Below, one piece after another: positions 43,500-52,917 of a DNA stretch of 64,000 bases. The DNA lies in contig JBALXI010000001.1 in assembly GCA_036960605.1 (NCBI GenBank), positions 248,001 to 312,000 of the forward strand, written 5' to 3'. The DNA comes from Oleispira sp036960605 (GTDB lineage: Bacteria > Pseudomonadota > Gammaproteobacteria > Pseudomonadales > Oceanobacteraceae). A model generated the notes under the pieces. The model made no database searches. It saw only the letters and a list, made by a program, of their open reading frames with translations, and was not told the origin of the DNA. Within the stretch, counting starts at the first letter, position 1. Every line of letters begins with the position of its first letter. Position numbers and translations under genes: made by a program.

Positions 43500-43682
43500 A
43501 TGGCTGTTCAAAAAAGTAAAGTAACACGTTCACGTCGTGGTCAGCGTCGTTCTCACGATGCACTAGAGTTTGCAACTCTTTCTACTGATCAGTCGACTGG
43601 TGAAATTCACCGTCGTCACCATGTTACTGCTGACGGTTTCTACCGCGGTAAGAAAGTCGTGGAGACTGGTAACGGCGAATAA
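43500..43682 (+). CDS. rpmF: Ribosomal protein bL32
   Basis: A 60-residue basic protein of the large ribosomal subunit. It shows the bL32 signature MAVQKSKVTRSRRGQRRSHD, followed by HRRHHVTADGFYRGKKV. It lacks the zinc-binding cysteines, so it is the C-minus form. The ATG has GGAGCC upstream. It lies between yceD and plsX in the classical order, only three bases before the plsX start. Confidence 0.98.
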   Translation: MAVQKSKVTRSRRGQRRSHDALEFATLSTDQSTGEIHRRHHVTADGFYRGKKVVETGNGE

Positions 43683-43685
43683 GTC

Positions 43686-44720
43686 GTGTCGTTTACTCTT
43701 GCAGTAGACGGTATGGGCGGGGACCTCGGTCCCCGCGTTACTTTTCAAGCAACGTGGCAAATTCTTGCTGAGCGTCGCGATCTTTCTATTCAGTTTTACA
43801 TCTCTTCTACAGAAAAATCTTGGCTAGACGCCGAACTTTTAAAACTTTCTAGTAGTACACCTCTTTCTACAAACATAAAATCTCGTTTTCATATTCATTA
43901 TTGTGAGCAATCCGTCGAAATGTCGGACAAGCCATCTCATGCTTTGCGTCGTAAGCAAAAGTCGACCATGGCTTTGGCATTAAAAAGCATTGCCAATAAT
44001 GAAGCTCAGGCCTGTGTTAGTTGTGGTAATACCGGAGCTTTACTCGCCTTGTCGCGCTATACCTTATCAACCTTTATTGATGTTGATCGACCTGCGATGG
44101 CCAGAGACATTCCTACCGCGGGTAAGCCGTTATTAATGCTCGATCTGGGTGCGAATATCGATGTCGGTGCAGAGGGGCTTTATCAGTTTGCTATTTTGTC
44201 GGCAGCCTGGCGCAAAGCCCAAGGAATAAAAACACCGAAGCTTGGTTTATTAAATATCGGTAAAGAAGCGAGTAAAGGAACGGAAGAGATTCGCTTGGCG
44301 GGACAAATGATTTCTGAACTGGAAGGTATTGATTATGTCGGTTTTGTTGAGGCCGATGAGTTGTATCTAGGTGATTTGGATATCGTGGTATGCGATGGCT
44401 TTCATGGTAATATTGCACTTAAAACCAGTGAAGGTTTATTGCTTCATGTTTCGCATCAGTTTGATTTAATGCTTAAGTCGAGTTTTGCCGGCAGAGTATT
44501 AGCCTTTTTTACTAATCCTATTATTGAGCGCTTTAAACGGCAGTTAAATCCGGTCATGCACAGTGGTGCTTTGTTGCTAGGTATTGATGGTTTAGTGGTG
44601 AAGAGTCATGGCAATTCCAATCAAGAAGCTTTTTATCAATCAATTTGCTATGCGCTCGCAGAAGTTGAGTCTGGAAGTACTGAGCGAGTAGTGGCAGAAA
44701 TGGATAAGCTTTCCGTTTAG
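43686..44720 (+). CDS. plsX: PlsX, phosphate acyltransferase
   Basis: A 344-residue soluble enzyme converting acyl-ACP to acyl-phosphate for the PlsY pathway of phospholipid synthesis. The N-terminal AVDGMGGDLGPRVTF and the central NTGALLALSRYTL and VVCDGFHGNIALKTSEG motifs are diagnostic. The start is GTG three bases after rpmF, without its own clear ribosome site, so translation is coupled to rpmF. In E. coli fabH follows, but here a 410-base non-coding gap separates it from fabD. Confidence 0.96.
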   Translation: MSFTLAVDGMGGDLGPRVTFQATWQILAERRDLSIQFYISSTEKSWLDAELLKLSSSTPLSTNIKSRFHIHYCEQSVEMSDKPSHALRRKQKSTMALALKSIANNEAQACVSCGNTGALLALSRYTLSTFIDVDRPAMARDIPTAGKPLLMLDLGANIDVGAEGLYQFAILSAAWRKAQGIKTPKLGLLNIGKEASKGTEEIRLAGQMISELEGIDYVGFVEADELYLGDLDIVVCDGFHGNIALKTSEGLLLHVSHQFDLMLKSSFAGRVLAFFTNPIIERFKRQLNPVMHSGALLLGIDGLVVKSHGNSNQEAFYQSICYALAEVESGSTERVVAEMDKLSV

Positions 44721-45130
44721 TCTTGCCCAAAAAAAGCTCGTAAAGCTTTTATGTTTTGTCACTATTCGGTAGGTTTTATAAATCGATCCATTATTCTGTC
44801 TTAATTTGAATTATCTAAAAATTTATTATGATTTTTTATTAAGTGAATTGTTTTCTGATTTAAGTTGTTTATTTTTTAATCAGCCCTGTTTGTTTTTTAA
44901 TCAAGCCGCTCTCAATAATTAATCAAGTAGAAAAATTCACTGCTCTCATGCTTGAGCTTCTCTTTACTGTAACAATTTTTCCCCCATAATAAGCGCCAGT
45001 TATTATTAGTGCTAAGCAATGCAGCAGCGTTCACTTTATTGATTGTTCTATATAGTTGTTGCTTGAGTAGTTGCTGTTTGATTTATTTTAATCGTATTTT
45101 TATGCCATTAGGTTTAATAGAGAGGTTTTG
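44721..45130. other. AT-rich gap where fabH would be expected
   Basis: 410 bases without a coding frame. It holds a weak hairpin (44732-44750, AAAAGCT-CGTAA-AGCTTTT), a 22-base imperfect direct repeat (44864-44885 and 44886-44907), and several T-runs. A promoter for fabD is expected near the right end. I see no FabH remnant. Confidence 0.6.
44864..44907. repeat. Imperfect 22-bp direct repeat
   Basis: Two adjacent units of the form xTGTTTxTTTTTTAATCA(A)GCC. They lie in the plsX-fabD gap. They could be paired regulator sites or simple AT-rich drift. Confidence 0.45.
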
Positions 45131-46075
45131 ATGAAACAGGTCGTTTTATATTTTCCAGGTCAGGGTGCTCAGCAGCTAGGTATGTTGGCTGATCTTGCAG
45201 AACAATACCCCATCGTTAAAGAAACTTTCGAACAAGCCTCACTGGCAATTAATCAAGACCTTTGGTCTCTGGTTCAAAACGGCCCTGCCGAAGAGTTGAA
45301 TCTTACCTACAATACTCAACCTATTTTGGTCACTGCTAGTGCAGCTATTTGGCGCATTATTCAGCAAGAAGCCGGCACAGACATAAATGTCATGGCAGCG
45401 GCGGGGCATTCTGTTGGTGAATATTCTGCACTGTATGCTGCCGGCATTCTTTCGTTAGAAGATGCGGTTCGCCTGGTTAAGAAACGCGGTGAATTAATGG
45501 ATACTGCCGTTCCTGCAGGTGAAGGGGGTATGGCAGCCATTTTAGGTTTAGATCGAGAGCAGATTGAAAAAGTATGCGCGCAAGCGAGTACTGCAGGTGT
45601 GGTCGAACCCGCAAATTTTAATGCCCCGGGGCAAATTGTTATTGCGGGCACTGCGGCAGGTATTGCTGAAGCGTGTATTGTGGCAAAAGCCGCTGGGGCA
45701 AAACGCGCGCTGCCGTTACAGGTCAGTGGGCCATTTCACTCGTCATTAATGCGCCAAGCGGCAGAGCCTTTTGTTGCAGCGTTAGATAATGTTGAGTGGT
45801 CAGAATCAAATTTTGATGTTTATCACAATGCGACCAATGCCGTCAGCGAACTTGCAGATATGAAGCAACGCTTAGTCGAGCAGCTTTATAGCCCGGTTAA
45901 TTGGATTGCTGCTGTTGAAGCGTCGAGTCATGGCGTTGATTTGGCGATTGAAGTGGGTCCAGGTAAGGTAATTACAGGATTGAATAAACGCGTCAATAAA
46001 GAACTAACAACCTTCTCTACCGGCGATAGCGCTAATTTTGAAAAGTTATTAAGCGCAATTAAAGGCGAAGGTTAA
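45131..46075 (+). CDS. fabD: FabD, malonyl-CoA:ACP transacylase
   Basis: A 314-residue enzyme loading malonyl groups on ACP. The N-terminus is FPGQGAQQLGM, the nucleophile Ser94 lies in AAGHSVGEYSA, and the catalytic His in GPFHSSLM. The ATG has AGAGG five bases upstream; an adjacent in-frame TTG is ignored. It ends by overlapping the fabG ATG (TAATG), forming the fabD-fabG-acpP unit. Confidence 0.97.
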   Translation: MKQVVLYFPGQGAQQLGMLADLAEQYPIVKETFEQASLAINQDLWSLVQNGPAEELNLTYNTQPILVTASAAIWRIIQQEAGTDINVMAAAGHSVGEYSALYAAGILSLEDAVRLVKKRGELMDTAVPAGEGGMAAILGLDREQIEKVCAQASTAGVVEPANFNAPGQIVIAGTAAGIAEACIVAKAAGAKRALPLQVSGPFHSSLMRQAAEPFVAALDNVEWSESNFDVYHNATNAVSELADMKQRLVEQLYSPVNWIAAVEASSHGVDLAIEVGPGKVITGLNKRVNKELTTFSTGDSANFEKLLSAIKGEG

Positions 46076-46839
46076 TGGTGGATACTATGCCGAATAATGT
46101 GATTGAGAAGAAATTAGCATTGGTTACCGGTGCAAGTCGAGGCATTGGCAAAGGTATTGCCGAGAGCTTGATCGCACGAGGCTATAAAGTCGTAGGTACT
46201 GCAACATCGGAGTCAGGCTGCGAGAGCTTAAGAAAAGACTTGCAAGCCTTAGGCAGCGAACACGATGCCTTCGTCTTGAATATTTCTGATTCCGAGCAAG
46301 TGACGGCCGCCATTGCTGGTTTTTTGAGCGATCACGGTACGCCTTATGTGGTTGTCAATAATGCGGGCATTACGCGCGATAATCTTTTTCTGCGAATGAA
46401 GGATGAAGAGTGGTTGGATGTTATTAATACCAACCTTTCAGGGGTGTACCGAGTTTGCAAAAGCTTAATTAAGCCGTTGATAAAAGCGCGCGCAGGCCGC
46501 ATTATTAACATCAGCTCAATCATCGGCACAACGGGTAATGCTGGGCAGGTTAATTATTCAGCAGCGAAGGCGGGGTTAGAAGGCTTAACACGGTCTTTGG
46601 CGCAAGAAATTGCCAGTCGCAATATTACAGTTAATGCGGTTGCGCCCGGTTTTATTGCTACAGATATGACAGATGGCTTGCCAGAAAATCAAAAAGAAGC
46701 CATCCTAGCGTCCATCCCGATGAAGCGAATGGGCACGACAAACGAAATTGCAGGCAGCGTTGCTTTTTTAGCAAGCGACGACGCAGCATATATTACAGGC
46801 CAAACCATTCATGTGAATGGTGGCATGAACATGGGTTAA
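46075..46839 (+). CDS. fabG: FabG, 3-oxoacyl-ACP reductase
   Basis: A 254-residue short-chain dehydrogenase that reduces beta-ketoacyl-ACP with NADPH. The cofactor motif is TGASRGIGKGIAES, with NNAGITRDNLFLRMKDEEW, catalytic Ser in NISSIIGTTGN and Tyr/Lys in YSAAKAG; the C-terminus GQTIHVNGGMNMG is typical. A start at 46075, overlapping the fabD stop, has GAAGG upstream. A second ATG four codons in would give a length closer to 250. It is followed by acpP after 19 bases. Confidence 0.96.
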   Translation: MVDTMPNNVIEKKLALVTGASRGIGKGIAESLIARGYKVVGTATSESGCESLRKDLQALGSEHDAFVLNISDSEQVTAAIAGFLSDHGTPYVVVNNAGITRDNLFLRMKDEEWLDVINTNLSGVYRVCKSLIKPLIKARAGRIINISSIIGTTGNAGQVNYSAAKAGLEGLTRSLAQEIASRNITVNAVAPGFIATDMTDGLPENQKEAILASIPMKRMGTTNEIAGSVAFLASDDAAYITGQTIHVNGGMNMG

Positions 46840-46858
46840 TGAACTTAGGAAGTAAAAC

Positions 46859-47092
46859 ATGAGCAACATCGAAGAACGCGTAAAGAAAATCGTTATTGAA
46901 CAGCTAGGCGTTAAAGAAGAAGAAGTTAAATCATCTTCATCTTTCGTAAATGACTTAGGTGCTGATTCTTTAGATACTGTTGAATTAGTAATGGCGCTAG
47001 AAGAAGAATTTGAAACTGAAATCCCAGATGAAGATGCTGAGAAATTGACCAGTGTTCAAGAAGCTATCGACTACATTATTGCGCATCTTTAA
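46859..47092 (+). CDS. acpP: Acyl carrier protein AcpP
   Basis: A 77-residue acidic four-helix protein that carries growing acyl chains on a phosphopantetheine arm at Ser37 (GADSLDTVELVMALEEEF). Sequence and length are canonical. It lies between fabG and fabF. A terminator 77 bases downstream probably raises acpP mRNA over fabF, which has its own leader region. Confidence 0.98.
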   Translation: MSNIEERVKKIVIEQLGVKEEEVKSSSSFVNDLGADSLDTVELVMALEEEFETEIPDEDAEKLTSVQEAIDYIIAHL

Positions 47093-47168
47093 TATCGCAG
47101 TCATATAGTATGTTGATACTAGGGTCGTCACTTTCAATTTTCTCTCTTGATGATTGAAGTGATGATTC

Positions 47169-47203
47169 AAAAAAGCCGCCTCTGTTTAGATCGCGGCTTT
47201 TTT
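47169..47203 (+). terminator. Rho-independent terminator between acpP and fabF
   Basis: AAAAAAGCCGC (47169-47179) pairs with GCGGCTTTTTT (47193-47203) across 13 bases. It marks the end of the acpP transcript and suggests fabF has its own promoter in the following 116 bases. Confidence 0.85.
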
Positions 47204-47319
47204 ATTGTCTGGATAGGCAATAAATTTGGCAGTTTGTTTTAGTCATCATTGTTTCGCTTGTGCTTAAATCGAAGATACATATTTAGCATTAAACATTATT
47301 GAGAAGGGATCAGGGATCT

Positions 47320-48579
47320 ATGAAATCGCGTCGAATCGTTGTCACAGGTTTAGGTATGATCAGCCCACTGGGAAATACAGTGGAAGATAGCTGGCAGTCA
47401 CTGATCGCCGGTAAGAGCGGCATCGGCCCAATAGAGTCGTTTGATAGTGAAGGTTTTGCGACTCAAATTTCGGGTCAAGTTAAAGATTTTGATATTACTC
47501 AGTATGATCTAACAACAAAAGACGCACGTAAGATCGATATTTTCATTCAGTACGCGCTAGCGGCAAGCCATCAGGCGATGAAAGACGCTAAGTTAGATAA
47601 CAACATAGAAACCAATGCCATAAACGCCAGTCGCATAGGTGTGGCTGTTGGTTCCGGTATCGGTGGTATTAGTACCATTGAGAAAACCTGTTTAGAGTTG
47701 GCAAATAGAGGCCCGCGTCGCGTTTCTCCTTTCTTTATACCTGCAACCGTGGTCAATATGGCGGCAGGCAACATCGCGATTAAGTACGGCTTGAAAGGCC
47801 CCAATTTTGCCATCGCAACGGCGTGTACCACCGGTACTCATAATATTGGTTATGGCGCCCGTACCATTGCTTATGGTGATGCCGATATTATGGTAGTGGG
47901 CGGTGCTGAAATGGCAACCTGTCCTGCCGGCGTGGGAGGCTTCGCAGCCGCGCGTGCCATGTCGACCCGTAATGACGATCCTGAAAAAGCCAGCCGCCCT
48001 TGGGACAAAGAGCGGGATGGTTTTGTTTTAGGCGATGGTGCCGGTATTTTAGTATTAGAAGAATATGAACACGCTAAAAAACGGGGCGCGACAATTTACG
48101 CTGAGCTGGCTGGTTTTGGCATGAGTGATGATGCTCATCATATTACTAGTCCACCAGAAGACGGCAGTGGCGCGCAAGCGGCCATGCAAAACGCATTGAA
48201 TGATGCGGGGATGCAGGCAGAAGAAGTGCAATACATCAATGCTCATGGCACCTCGACGCACGCCGGCGATATTGCTGAAACAGCAGCGGTGCATGGATTG
48301 TATGGTGAGAACGCTGATAAAGTAGCGGTCTCTTCTAGCAAATCAATGACAGGGCACTTATTAGGTGCGGCGGGTGCAGTAGAAGCTATTTTCACTATTA
48401 AAGCGATTACAGACAGCATTGCACCGCCGACGATTAATTTAGATGAACCCGGTGAAGGTTGTGATCTAGATTATGTGCCAAACGTTGCACGTAAAATGAA
48501 CATCGATGCGGCTATATCAAATTCGTTTGGTTTTGGTGGTACCAATGGTTCTTTGCTTTTCAAAAAGATCACTGAATAA
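47320..48579 (+). CDS. fabF: FabF, 3-oxoacyl-ACP synthase II
   Basis: A 419-residue condensing enzyme elongating acyl-ACP with malonyl-ACP. The catalytic triad is visible: Cys169 in TACTTGTHNIG, His in INAHGTSTHAGD, and His in MTGHLLGAAGAVE. The C-terminal NSFGFGGTNGSLLF is typical. The ATG at 47320 is preceded by AGGGAT; an upstream in-frame TTG is rejected. Since fabH is absent from the block, initiation must be supplied from elsewhere. Confidence 0.96.
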   Translation: MKSRRIVVTGLGMISPLGNTVEDSWQSLIAGKSGIGPIESFDSEGFATQISGQVKDFDITQYDLTTKDARKIDIFIQYALAASHQAMKDAKLDNNIETNAINASRIGVAVGSGIGGISTIEKTCLELANRGPRRVSPFFIPATVVNMAAGNIAIKYGLKGPNFAIATACTTGTHNIGYGARTIAYGDADIMVVGGAEMATCPAGVGGFAAARAMSTRNDDPEKASRPWDKERDGFVLGDGAGILVLEEYEHAKKRGATIYAELAGFGMSDDAHHITSPPEDGSGAQAAMQNALNDAGMQAEEVQYINAHGTSTHAGDIAETAAVHGLYGENADKVAVSSSKSMTGHLLGAAGAVEAIFTIKAITDSIAPPTINLDEPGEGCDLDYVPNVARKMNIDAAISNSFGFGGTNGSLLFKKITE

Positions 48580-48632
48580 AAAATACATACGATTAAACAT
48601 ACGCAGTTAATTAAAAGGTTAGTTAATTTCTA

Positions 48633-49490
48633 ATGGATTTATTTTTCGCCAATGGCGTGCTTATTGATACTCAAGCCAGTATTTCAAATGATGAAGCTGC
48701 AGGCTCAAATATTAATTTTAACGATAGAGCGCTGCAGTATGGTGATGGTGTATTTGAAACGATACGAATCTTTAAGGGTGGCATTCCTATGTGGGAATAC
48801 CACCAGCAGCGTTTAAAAAACGCACAAGAGGTTCTAGGTTTACCACTTAATGATTTTCTCGCGCAGTGGCAAACCTTTGTCGCGCAAAATTTATCGGCGA
48901 TCGTTAACGGCTGTGCAAAATTAATTATTAGTCGTGGAGAAGGACCTAGAGGTTATAAAATACCTCAGCAGGCACAATTGAATTGGTGGCTGAAGATTAC
49001 TGATCTGCCCGTTACGTCAGGTAAAGATGACTTTCGCTTGACCTTATGCCGACATACGCTTTCTCGACAACCCGCCTTAGCAGGACTTAAGCATCTAAAC
49101 CGACTTGATCAAGTGATGGCGCGTTCTGAATGGAGCGAGCAAGATAACTTCGACGAAGGTATTATGTTTAACCTCGATGGCGATGTTGTAGAGGGCACTA
49201 TGTCGAATCTGTTTTGGTTAAAAGGCGGTCGACTATTTACTCCTGATGTCAGCCAAGAAGGTATCGATGGTTGCGTTAGACGCTGGATCATTAAACAGCA
49301 AGGTCATAAATCAGCAGTCATCATTGAAAAAGATGCAAAGCTCGATCAGTTATTGACAGCAGACGCTGTATTTTTAACCAATAGTTTGATGGGTATACAA
49401 AAGGTCACCGCGATAGATGGCCAAAAAGTTGCTCAAAGTGTCATGGTTGATGTTTTAGCGAAAGCATTTAATCAGCAGTTTGTGATCTAG
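48633..49490 (+). CDS. pabC: PabC, aminodeoxychorismate lyase
   Basis: A 285-residue class IV PLP-dependent lyase that releases pyruvate from aminodeoxychorismate to give p-aminobenzoate. The conserved NDRALQYGDGVFETIR and the lysine in GLKHLNRLDQVMA (Schiff-base Lys) are present, with EGTMSNLFWL near the C-terminus. It lies between fabF and mltG as in Pseudomonas and E. coli. PabB is encoded at 22.1-23.6 kb. Confidence 0.95.
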   Translation: MDLFFANGVLIDTQASISNDEAAGSNINFNDRALQYGDGVFETIRIFKGGIPMWEYHQQRLKNAQEVLGLPLNDFLAQWQTFVAQNLSAIVNGCAKLIISRGEGPRGYKIPQQAQLNWWLKITDLPVTSGKDDFRLTLCRHTLSRQPALAGLKHLNRLDQVMARSEWSEQDNFDEGIMFNLDGDVVEGTMSNLFWLKGGRLFTPDVSQEGIDGCVRRWIIKQQGHKSAVIIEKDAKLDQLLTADAVFLTNSLMGIQKVTAIDGQKVAQSVMVDVLAKAFNQQFVI

Positions 49491-49539
49491 AAACCCAGCT
49501 CTAAAATAAGAAACAAGGCAGAAAAGGCAGTCTTCAATT

Positions 49540-50592
49540 ATGTTTAAAAAAATAATAATGTTATCCGTTGTGATTATTGTCGGACTAATTTCTGCCAGCG
49601 TATTTGTTATGCAGCAGCCAATAATATTGGCGGATAATAAAAGTAATATAGTAGTCGAAATAAAAAAAGGCCAAACACTTTCACAGCTAGCCCATGACTG
49701 GGAAAATCAAGGTTGGTTGCCATCGGCAAAAATACTATTGATCCAGGCACGACTTTTAGACAGCGCGAAACAGATTAAGCCAGGTGAGTTCGAAGTGCCG
49801 GCGAAGACTAATTCGTATGAGTTATTAACACTGCTAATACAAGGCTCGAGCAAGCGCTACAAAGTAAGCTTTATTGAAGGCACGCGTTTAATCGATGCCC
49901 TCGCTCGCTTAGAACAATCGCCTAAGTTAGTTCAAGATATTCAGCCGCTGAATACGCAGACGGTGCAAGCCGCTTTGGGTTTGGACATGCTAGCAGAAGG
50001 CTGGGTTTATCCTGATACTTACGTCTATCAATCCGGCGATACCGCGTCATCCATCATCAAGCAAGCACATTCTAGGATGCAGAGTGTATTAGATGATGAG
50101 TGGGCAATGTATCTTGCCAAGCTAGCCAAAAACGAAATCAAAAAACTGCCATACCGTTCGGCTTATGAGGCGTTGGTGATGGCGTCTATCGTCGAAAAGG
50201 AAACCGGTCAGGTCAGTGAGCGTACTGAGATTGCTGGGGTATTCATTAGACGCTTGAACATGAATATGCGCTTAGAGACCGATCCGACTGTTATTTACGG
50301 CTTGGGCGAGAACTATCAGGGCAATTTGCGAAAGAAACATTTGCGCGACCGTTCAAATCCTTATAATACCTATCGTAATAAAGGTTTACCGCCAACACCG
50401 ATTGCTTTGGCAGGACGCGCTGCGATCAACGCGGCGTTGAATCCAGCCGCTGGCAAGAATTTATACTTTGTGGCGAAAGGCGATGGCAGTCATTATTTTT
50501 CCGCATCCCTGGCAGAACACAGTCGAGCGGTACGTAAATACCAAATTTTCAGACGCAGTAAAGATTATCGATCTGCGCCAGTTGCGAACTAA
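49540..50592 (+). CDS. mltG: MltG, endolytic murein transglycosylase
   Basis: A 350-residue membrane-anchored enzyme that cleaves nascent glycan strands and may act as a terminator of peptidoglycan polymerisation. It has one N-terminal helix (about 4-24), a LysM-like subdomain (EIKKGQTLSQLAHDW) and the YceG catalytic domain with the essential Glu in MASIVEKETGQ, plus LETDPTVIYGLG. It precedes tmk by 28 bases, in the standard order. Confidence 0.95.
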   Translation: MFKKIIMLSVVIIVGLISASVFVMQQPIILADNKSNIVVEIKKGQTLSQLAHDWENQGWLPSAKILLIQARLLDSAKQIKPGEFEVPAKTNSYELLTLLIQGSSKRYKVSFIEGTRLIDALARLEQSPKLVQDIQPLNTQTVQAALGLDMLAEGWVYPDTYVYQSGDTASSIIKQAHSRMQSVLDDEWAMYLAKLAKNEIKKLPYRSAYEALVMASIVEKETGQVSERTEIAGVFIRRLNMNMRLETDPTVIYGLGENYQGNLRKKHLRDRSNPYNTYRNKGLPPTPIALAGRAAINAALNPAAGKNLYFVAKGDGSHYFSASLAEHSRAVRKYQIFRRSKDYRSAPVAN

Positions 50593-50620
50593 AGCGCACT
50601 GCCAATAAGTAGACATAGAC

Positions 50621-51292
50621 ATGAGTAATAAAAACACGGTGCAGGCTCAATTCATTACCTTTGAAGGCGGAGAAGGCGTTGGTAAATCGACCAATATTGA
50701 ATTTTGTCGCCAGTTATTAGAGCAACAAGGTCTAGAGGTGATAGTCACACGCGAGCCGGGTGGAACAGAAATCGCTGAGATTATTCGCGAAGAGCTGTTA
50801 AAGAAACCGCACCAAGAACGCATGTGTGATGTGACCGAGCTGTTATTGGTCTTTGCTGCTCGCGCCCAGCATATCGAAGCCTTAGTGAAGCCGGCATTAG
50901 AACGTGGCTGCTGGGTGTTGTGCGATCGCTTTACCGATTCTACCATCGCTTATCAGGGCTATGGCCGTGGCTTAGAATTAGCGTTAATCAGCCAGTTAAA
51001 AGACATCGCTCAGTTGGGCATCGAACCTAATAAAACCTTCTTATTGGATGCGCCGATTGATGTTGGTATGGGCCGCGCCAAAGCTCGTGGCCCAGCGGAT
51101 AGGTTTGAAGTAGAGCAGCTCGATTTCTTTAGTCGAGTTCGAGAAGGCTTTTTAGCTATCGCAGAAAACTCACCGCAACGTGTTCAGATAATTAATGCAG
51201 CGCAAGAATTACAGCAAGTACAAATAGATCTTCAAGCGGCCGTAGAGCAACTCATAGCTACCACCAAAAAAACCATGCAGGAGCAGCAATAA
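50621..51292 (+). CDS. tmk: Tmk, thymidylate kinase
   Basis: A 223-residue kinase phosphorylating dTMP to dTDP. The P-loop is FEGGEGVGKST, the DRX-type motif is LCDRFTDSTIAYQGYGRGL, and the lid follows in GRAKARGPADRFE. The ribosome site is weak (AGTAGAC). Its stop overlaps the holB ATG by one base, so the two replication-related products are coupled. Confidence 0.96.
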   Translation: MSNKNTVQAQFITFEGGEGVGKSTNIEFCRQLLEQQGLEVIVTREPGGTEIAEIIREELLKKPHQERMCDVTELLLVFAARAQHIEALVKPALERGCWVLCDRFTDSTIAYQGYGRGLELALISQLKDIAQLGIEPNKTFLLDAPIDVGMGRAKARGPADRFEVEQLDFFSRVREGFLAIAENSPQRVQIINAAQELQQVQIDLQAAVEQLIATTKKTMQEQQ

Positions 51293-52362
51293 TGGCGGTT
51301 GATGATGTCGAAATAGCTCAGCAAGCCCGCGCAGCGCGCCAAACATTACTGCAAGAAATTCCGTGGAGTAACGAACTGTGGCAAAGTTTGATAGAACGCT
51401 ACCACGGTAACGGATTACCACACGCCTCATTACTACTAGGCAACGAAGGGACGGGTAGACGACCGCTGGCCTTTAAACTAGCCAAGTTTTTACTGTGCCA
51501 AGCGGCGGATAAAAAAACAGCTAAAAATACCACCTACTGCAATCAATGTCATAGCTGCAAATTGCTTGATGCGGGCAGTCATCCGGACTATTTTATTTGC
51601 GACCAAGAAGCAAAAGGTAAGCAAATTAAAGTTGATACCGTTCGTAAATTGAATGATTTTTTGGCGAAGACCCCGCAGATATCTGCTTGCCAGGTCGTGC
51701 ATATCTATCCGATTGAGGCGCTGAATATCAACGCCTCCAATGCGCTACTAAAAACCTTGGAAGAACCCTCCGGCGAGTCTTACTTATTATTGATGGCTGA
51801 ACGCTTAGGGTCTGTGATACCGACGATTCGCAGCCGAACACAGCGTATTAGCTTGCACCCACCCAACACGGATTTTGCCCTTGAATGGTTGGCTAGCCGT
51901 TTAGTGAATACTCCAAAAGAAGACCTAGTATTGGCATTAAAGCAGTGTGGTGGCGGGCCACTAAAGGCGGAACAGTGGTTGCGCGAAGGCCTATTGTCGC
52001 AAGATTCTGCCTATACTAGCTTGATGCAGAGCTGGCTTTCAGGGCAGCAGCAATTACAAGACGTCAGTAAGGCCTTATCGAAGTATGAGTTAGTGGAAAC
52101 CATTAACTGGTGGACAGGTTTTAGCTTAGATATTATGAAACTCGGTATGGGCGCACACGCAACGCAGCTTAGCCGTCCGCAGCAGGCCGAATGGATAGGG
52201 CAGCTGGTTGCTACCGTATCCAAGCTAAAGCTGTTAACCTTACAGCAGAAGTTACAAGAAATTGCAGGTCGCTTAGCCGCAGGGCAAGGCAACTATAATG
52301 CATCATTATTAATAGAGTCACTGTTACTGGATTGGAAGCAGTCCTTTGTATCGTCGTCTTAA
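51292..52362 (+). CDS. holB: HolB, DNA polymerase III delta' subunit
   Basis: A 356-residue clamp-loader subunit with an AAA+ fold. The degenerate Walker A is LLGNEGTGRRPLA, lacking the GKT of active ATPases, as expected for delta'. The zinc-binding cysteines are in TTYCNQCHSCKLLDAGSHPD, and the SRC-like motif is degenerated to RSRTQRISL. The C-terminal collar domain shows little conservation. It sits between tmk and pilZ, nine bases before the latter. Confidence 0.94.
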   Translation: MAVDDVEIAQQARAARQTLLQEIPWSNELWQSLIERYHGNGLPHASLLLGNEGTGRRPLAFKLAKFLLCQAADKKTAKNTTYCNQCHSCKLLDAGSHPDYFICDQEAKGKQIKVDTVRKLNDFLAKTPQISACQVVHIYPIEALNINASNALLKTLEEPSGESYLLLMAERLGSVIPTIRSRTQRISLHPPNTDFALEWLASRLVNTPKEDLVLALKQCGGGPLKAEQWLREGLLSQDSAYTSLMQSWLSGQQQLQDVSKALSKYELVETINWWTGFSLDIMKLGMGAHATQLSRPQQAEWIGQLVATVSKLKLLTLQQKLQEIAGRLAAGQGNYNASLLIESLLLDWKQSFVSSS

Positions 52363-52371
52363 GAGGCCAGT

Positions 52372-52710
52372 ATGAATCCTAGAAGTGGTATTTTATCCCT
52401 CACGATTAAAGACAAAGCTGTTTTGTACGCGGCCTACATGCCCTTTATACAAGGGGGTGGTTTGTTCATTCCGACCAACAAACAATATCAACTGGGTGAA
52501 GAAGTTTTCATGCTGTTGAAGTTGATGGAAGAGCCTGAAAAAATTCCAGTAGCGGGTAAAGTTATTTGGGTTACCCCCAAAGGCGCCCAAGGAAATAAAG
52601 TTTCGGGTATTGGCGTGCAATTTACCGGTGACGATACCGTTGCAAAAAATAAGGTAGAAACTTATCTTGCGGGTGCATTATCATCAGATCGACTGACTCA
52701 TACGATGTAA
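52372..52710 (+). CDS. pilZ: PilZ domain protein of the type IV pilus type
   Basis: A 112-residue single PilZ domain. It resembles Pseudomonas PilZ, required for type IV pilus assembly: N-terminal RSGILSLTIKDKAVLYAAYM, then VSGIGVQFTGDD. The RxxxR and D/NxSxxG motifs that bind cyclic di-GMP are not present (GGGLFIPT occupies the second), so it probably does not bind the nucleotide. AGAGG precedes the ATG. In Pseudomonas tatD follows, but here a terminator ends the block. Confidence 0.92.
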   Translation: MNPRSGILSLTIKDKAVLYAAYMPFIQGGGLFIPTNKQYQLGEEVFMLLKLMEEPEKIPVAGKVIWVTPKGAQGNKVSGIGVQFTGDDTVAKNKVETYLAGALSSDRLTHTM

Positions 52711-52731
52711 TTTCAACGTCTGTTTCAAACT

Positions 52732-52760
52732 AAAGGCTCTTCATAGAAGGGCCTTTTTTT
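52732..52760 (+). terminator. Rho-independent terminator after pilZ
   Basis: AAAGGCTCTTC (52732-52742) pairs with GAAGGGCCTTT (52746-52756) with one mismatch and a 3-base loop, then a T-run. It closes the yceD-pilZ block. Confidence 0.88.
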
Positions 52761-52917
52761 GTGCCTGTTAATCCGCTAAATCATTCAAATACGACAGACT
52801 TGTCCGAAATAATCAATTATACGACCGTTTAGACCATAAATATTGATAGTGAGGTGAACTACTATAAACCCTCGAAATAGACTCACTAAACAATAAATAC
52901 AGAGCTAAGAGGTCACT

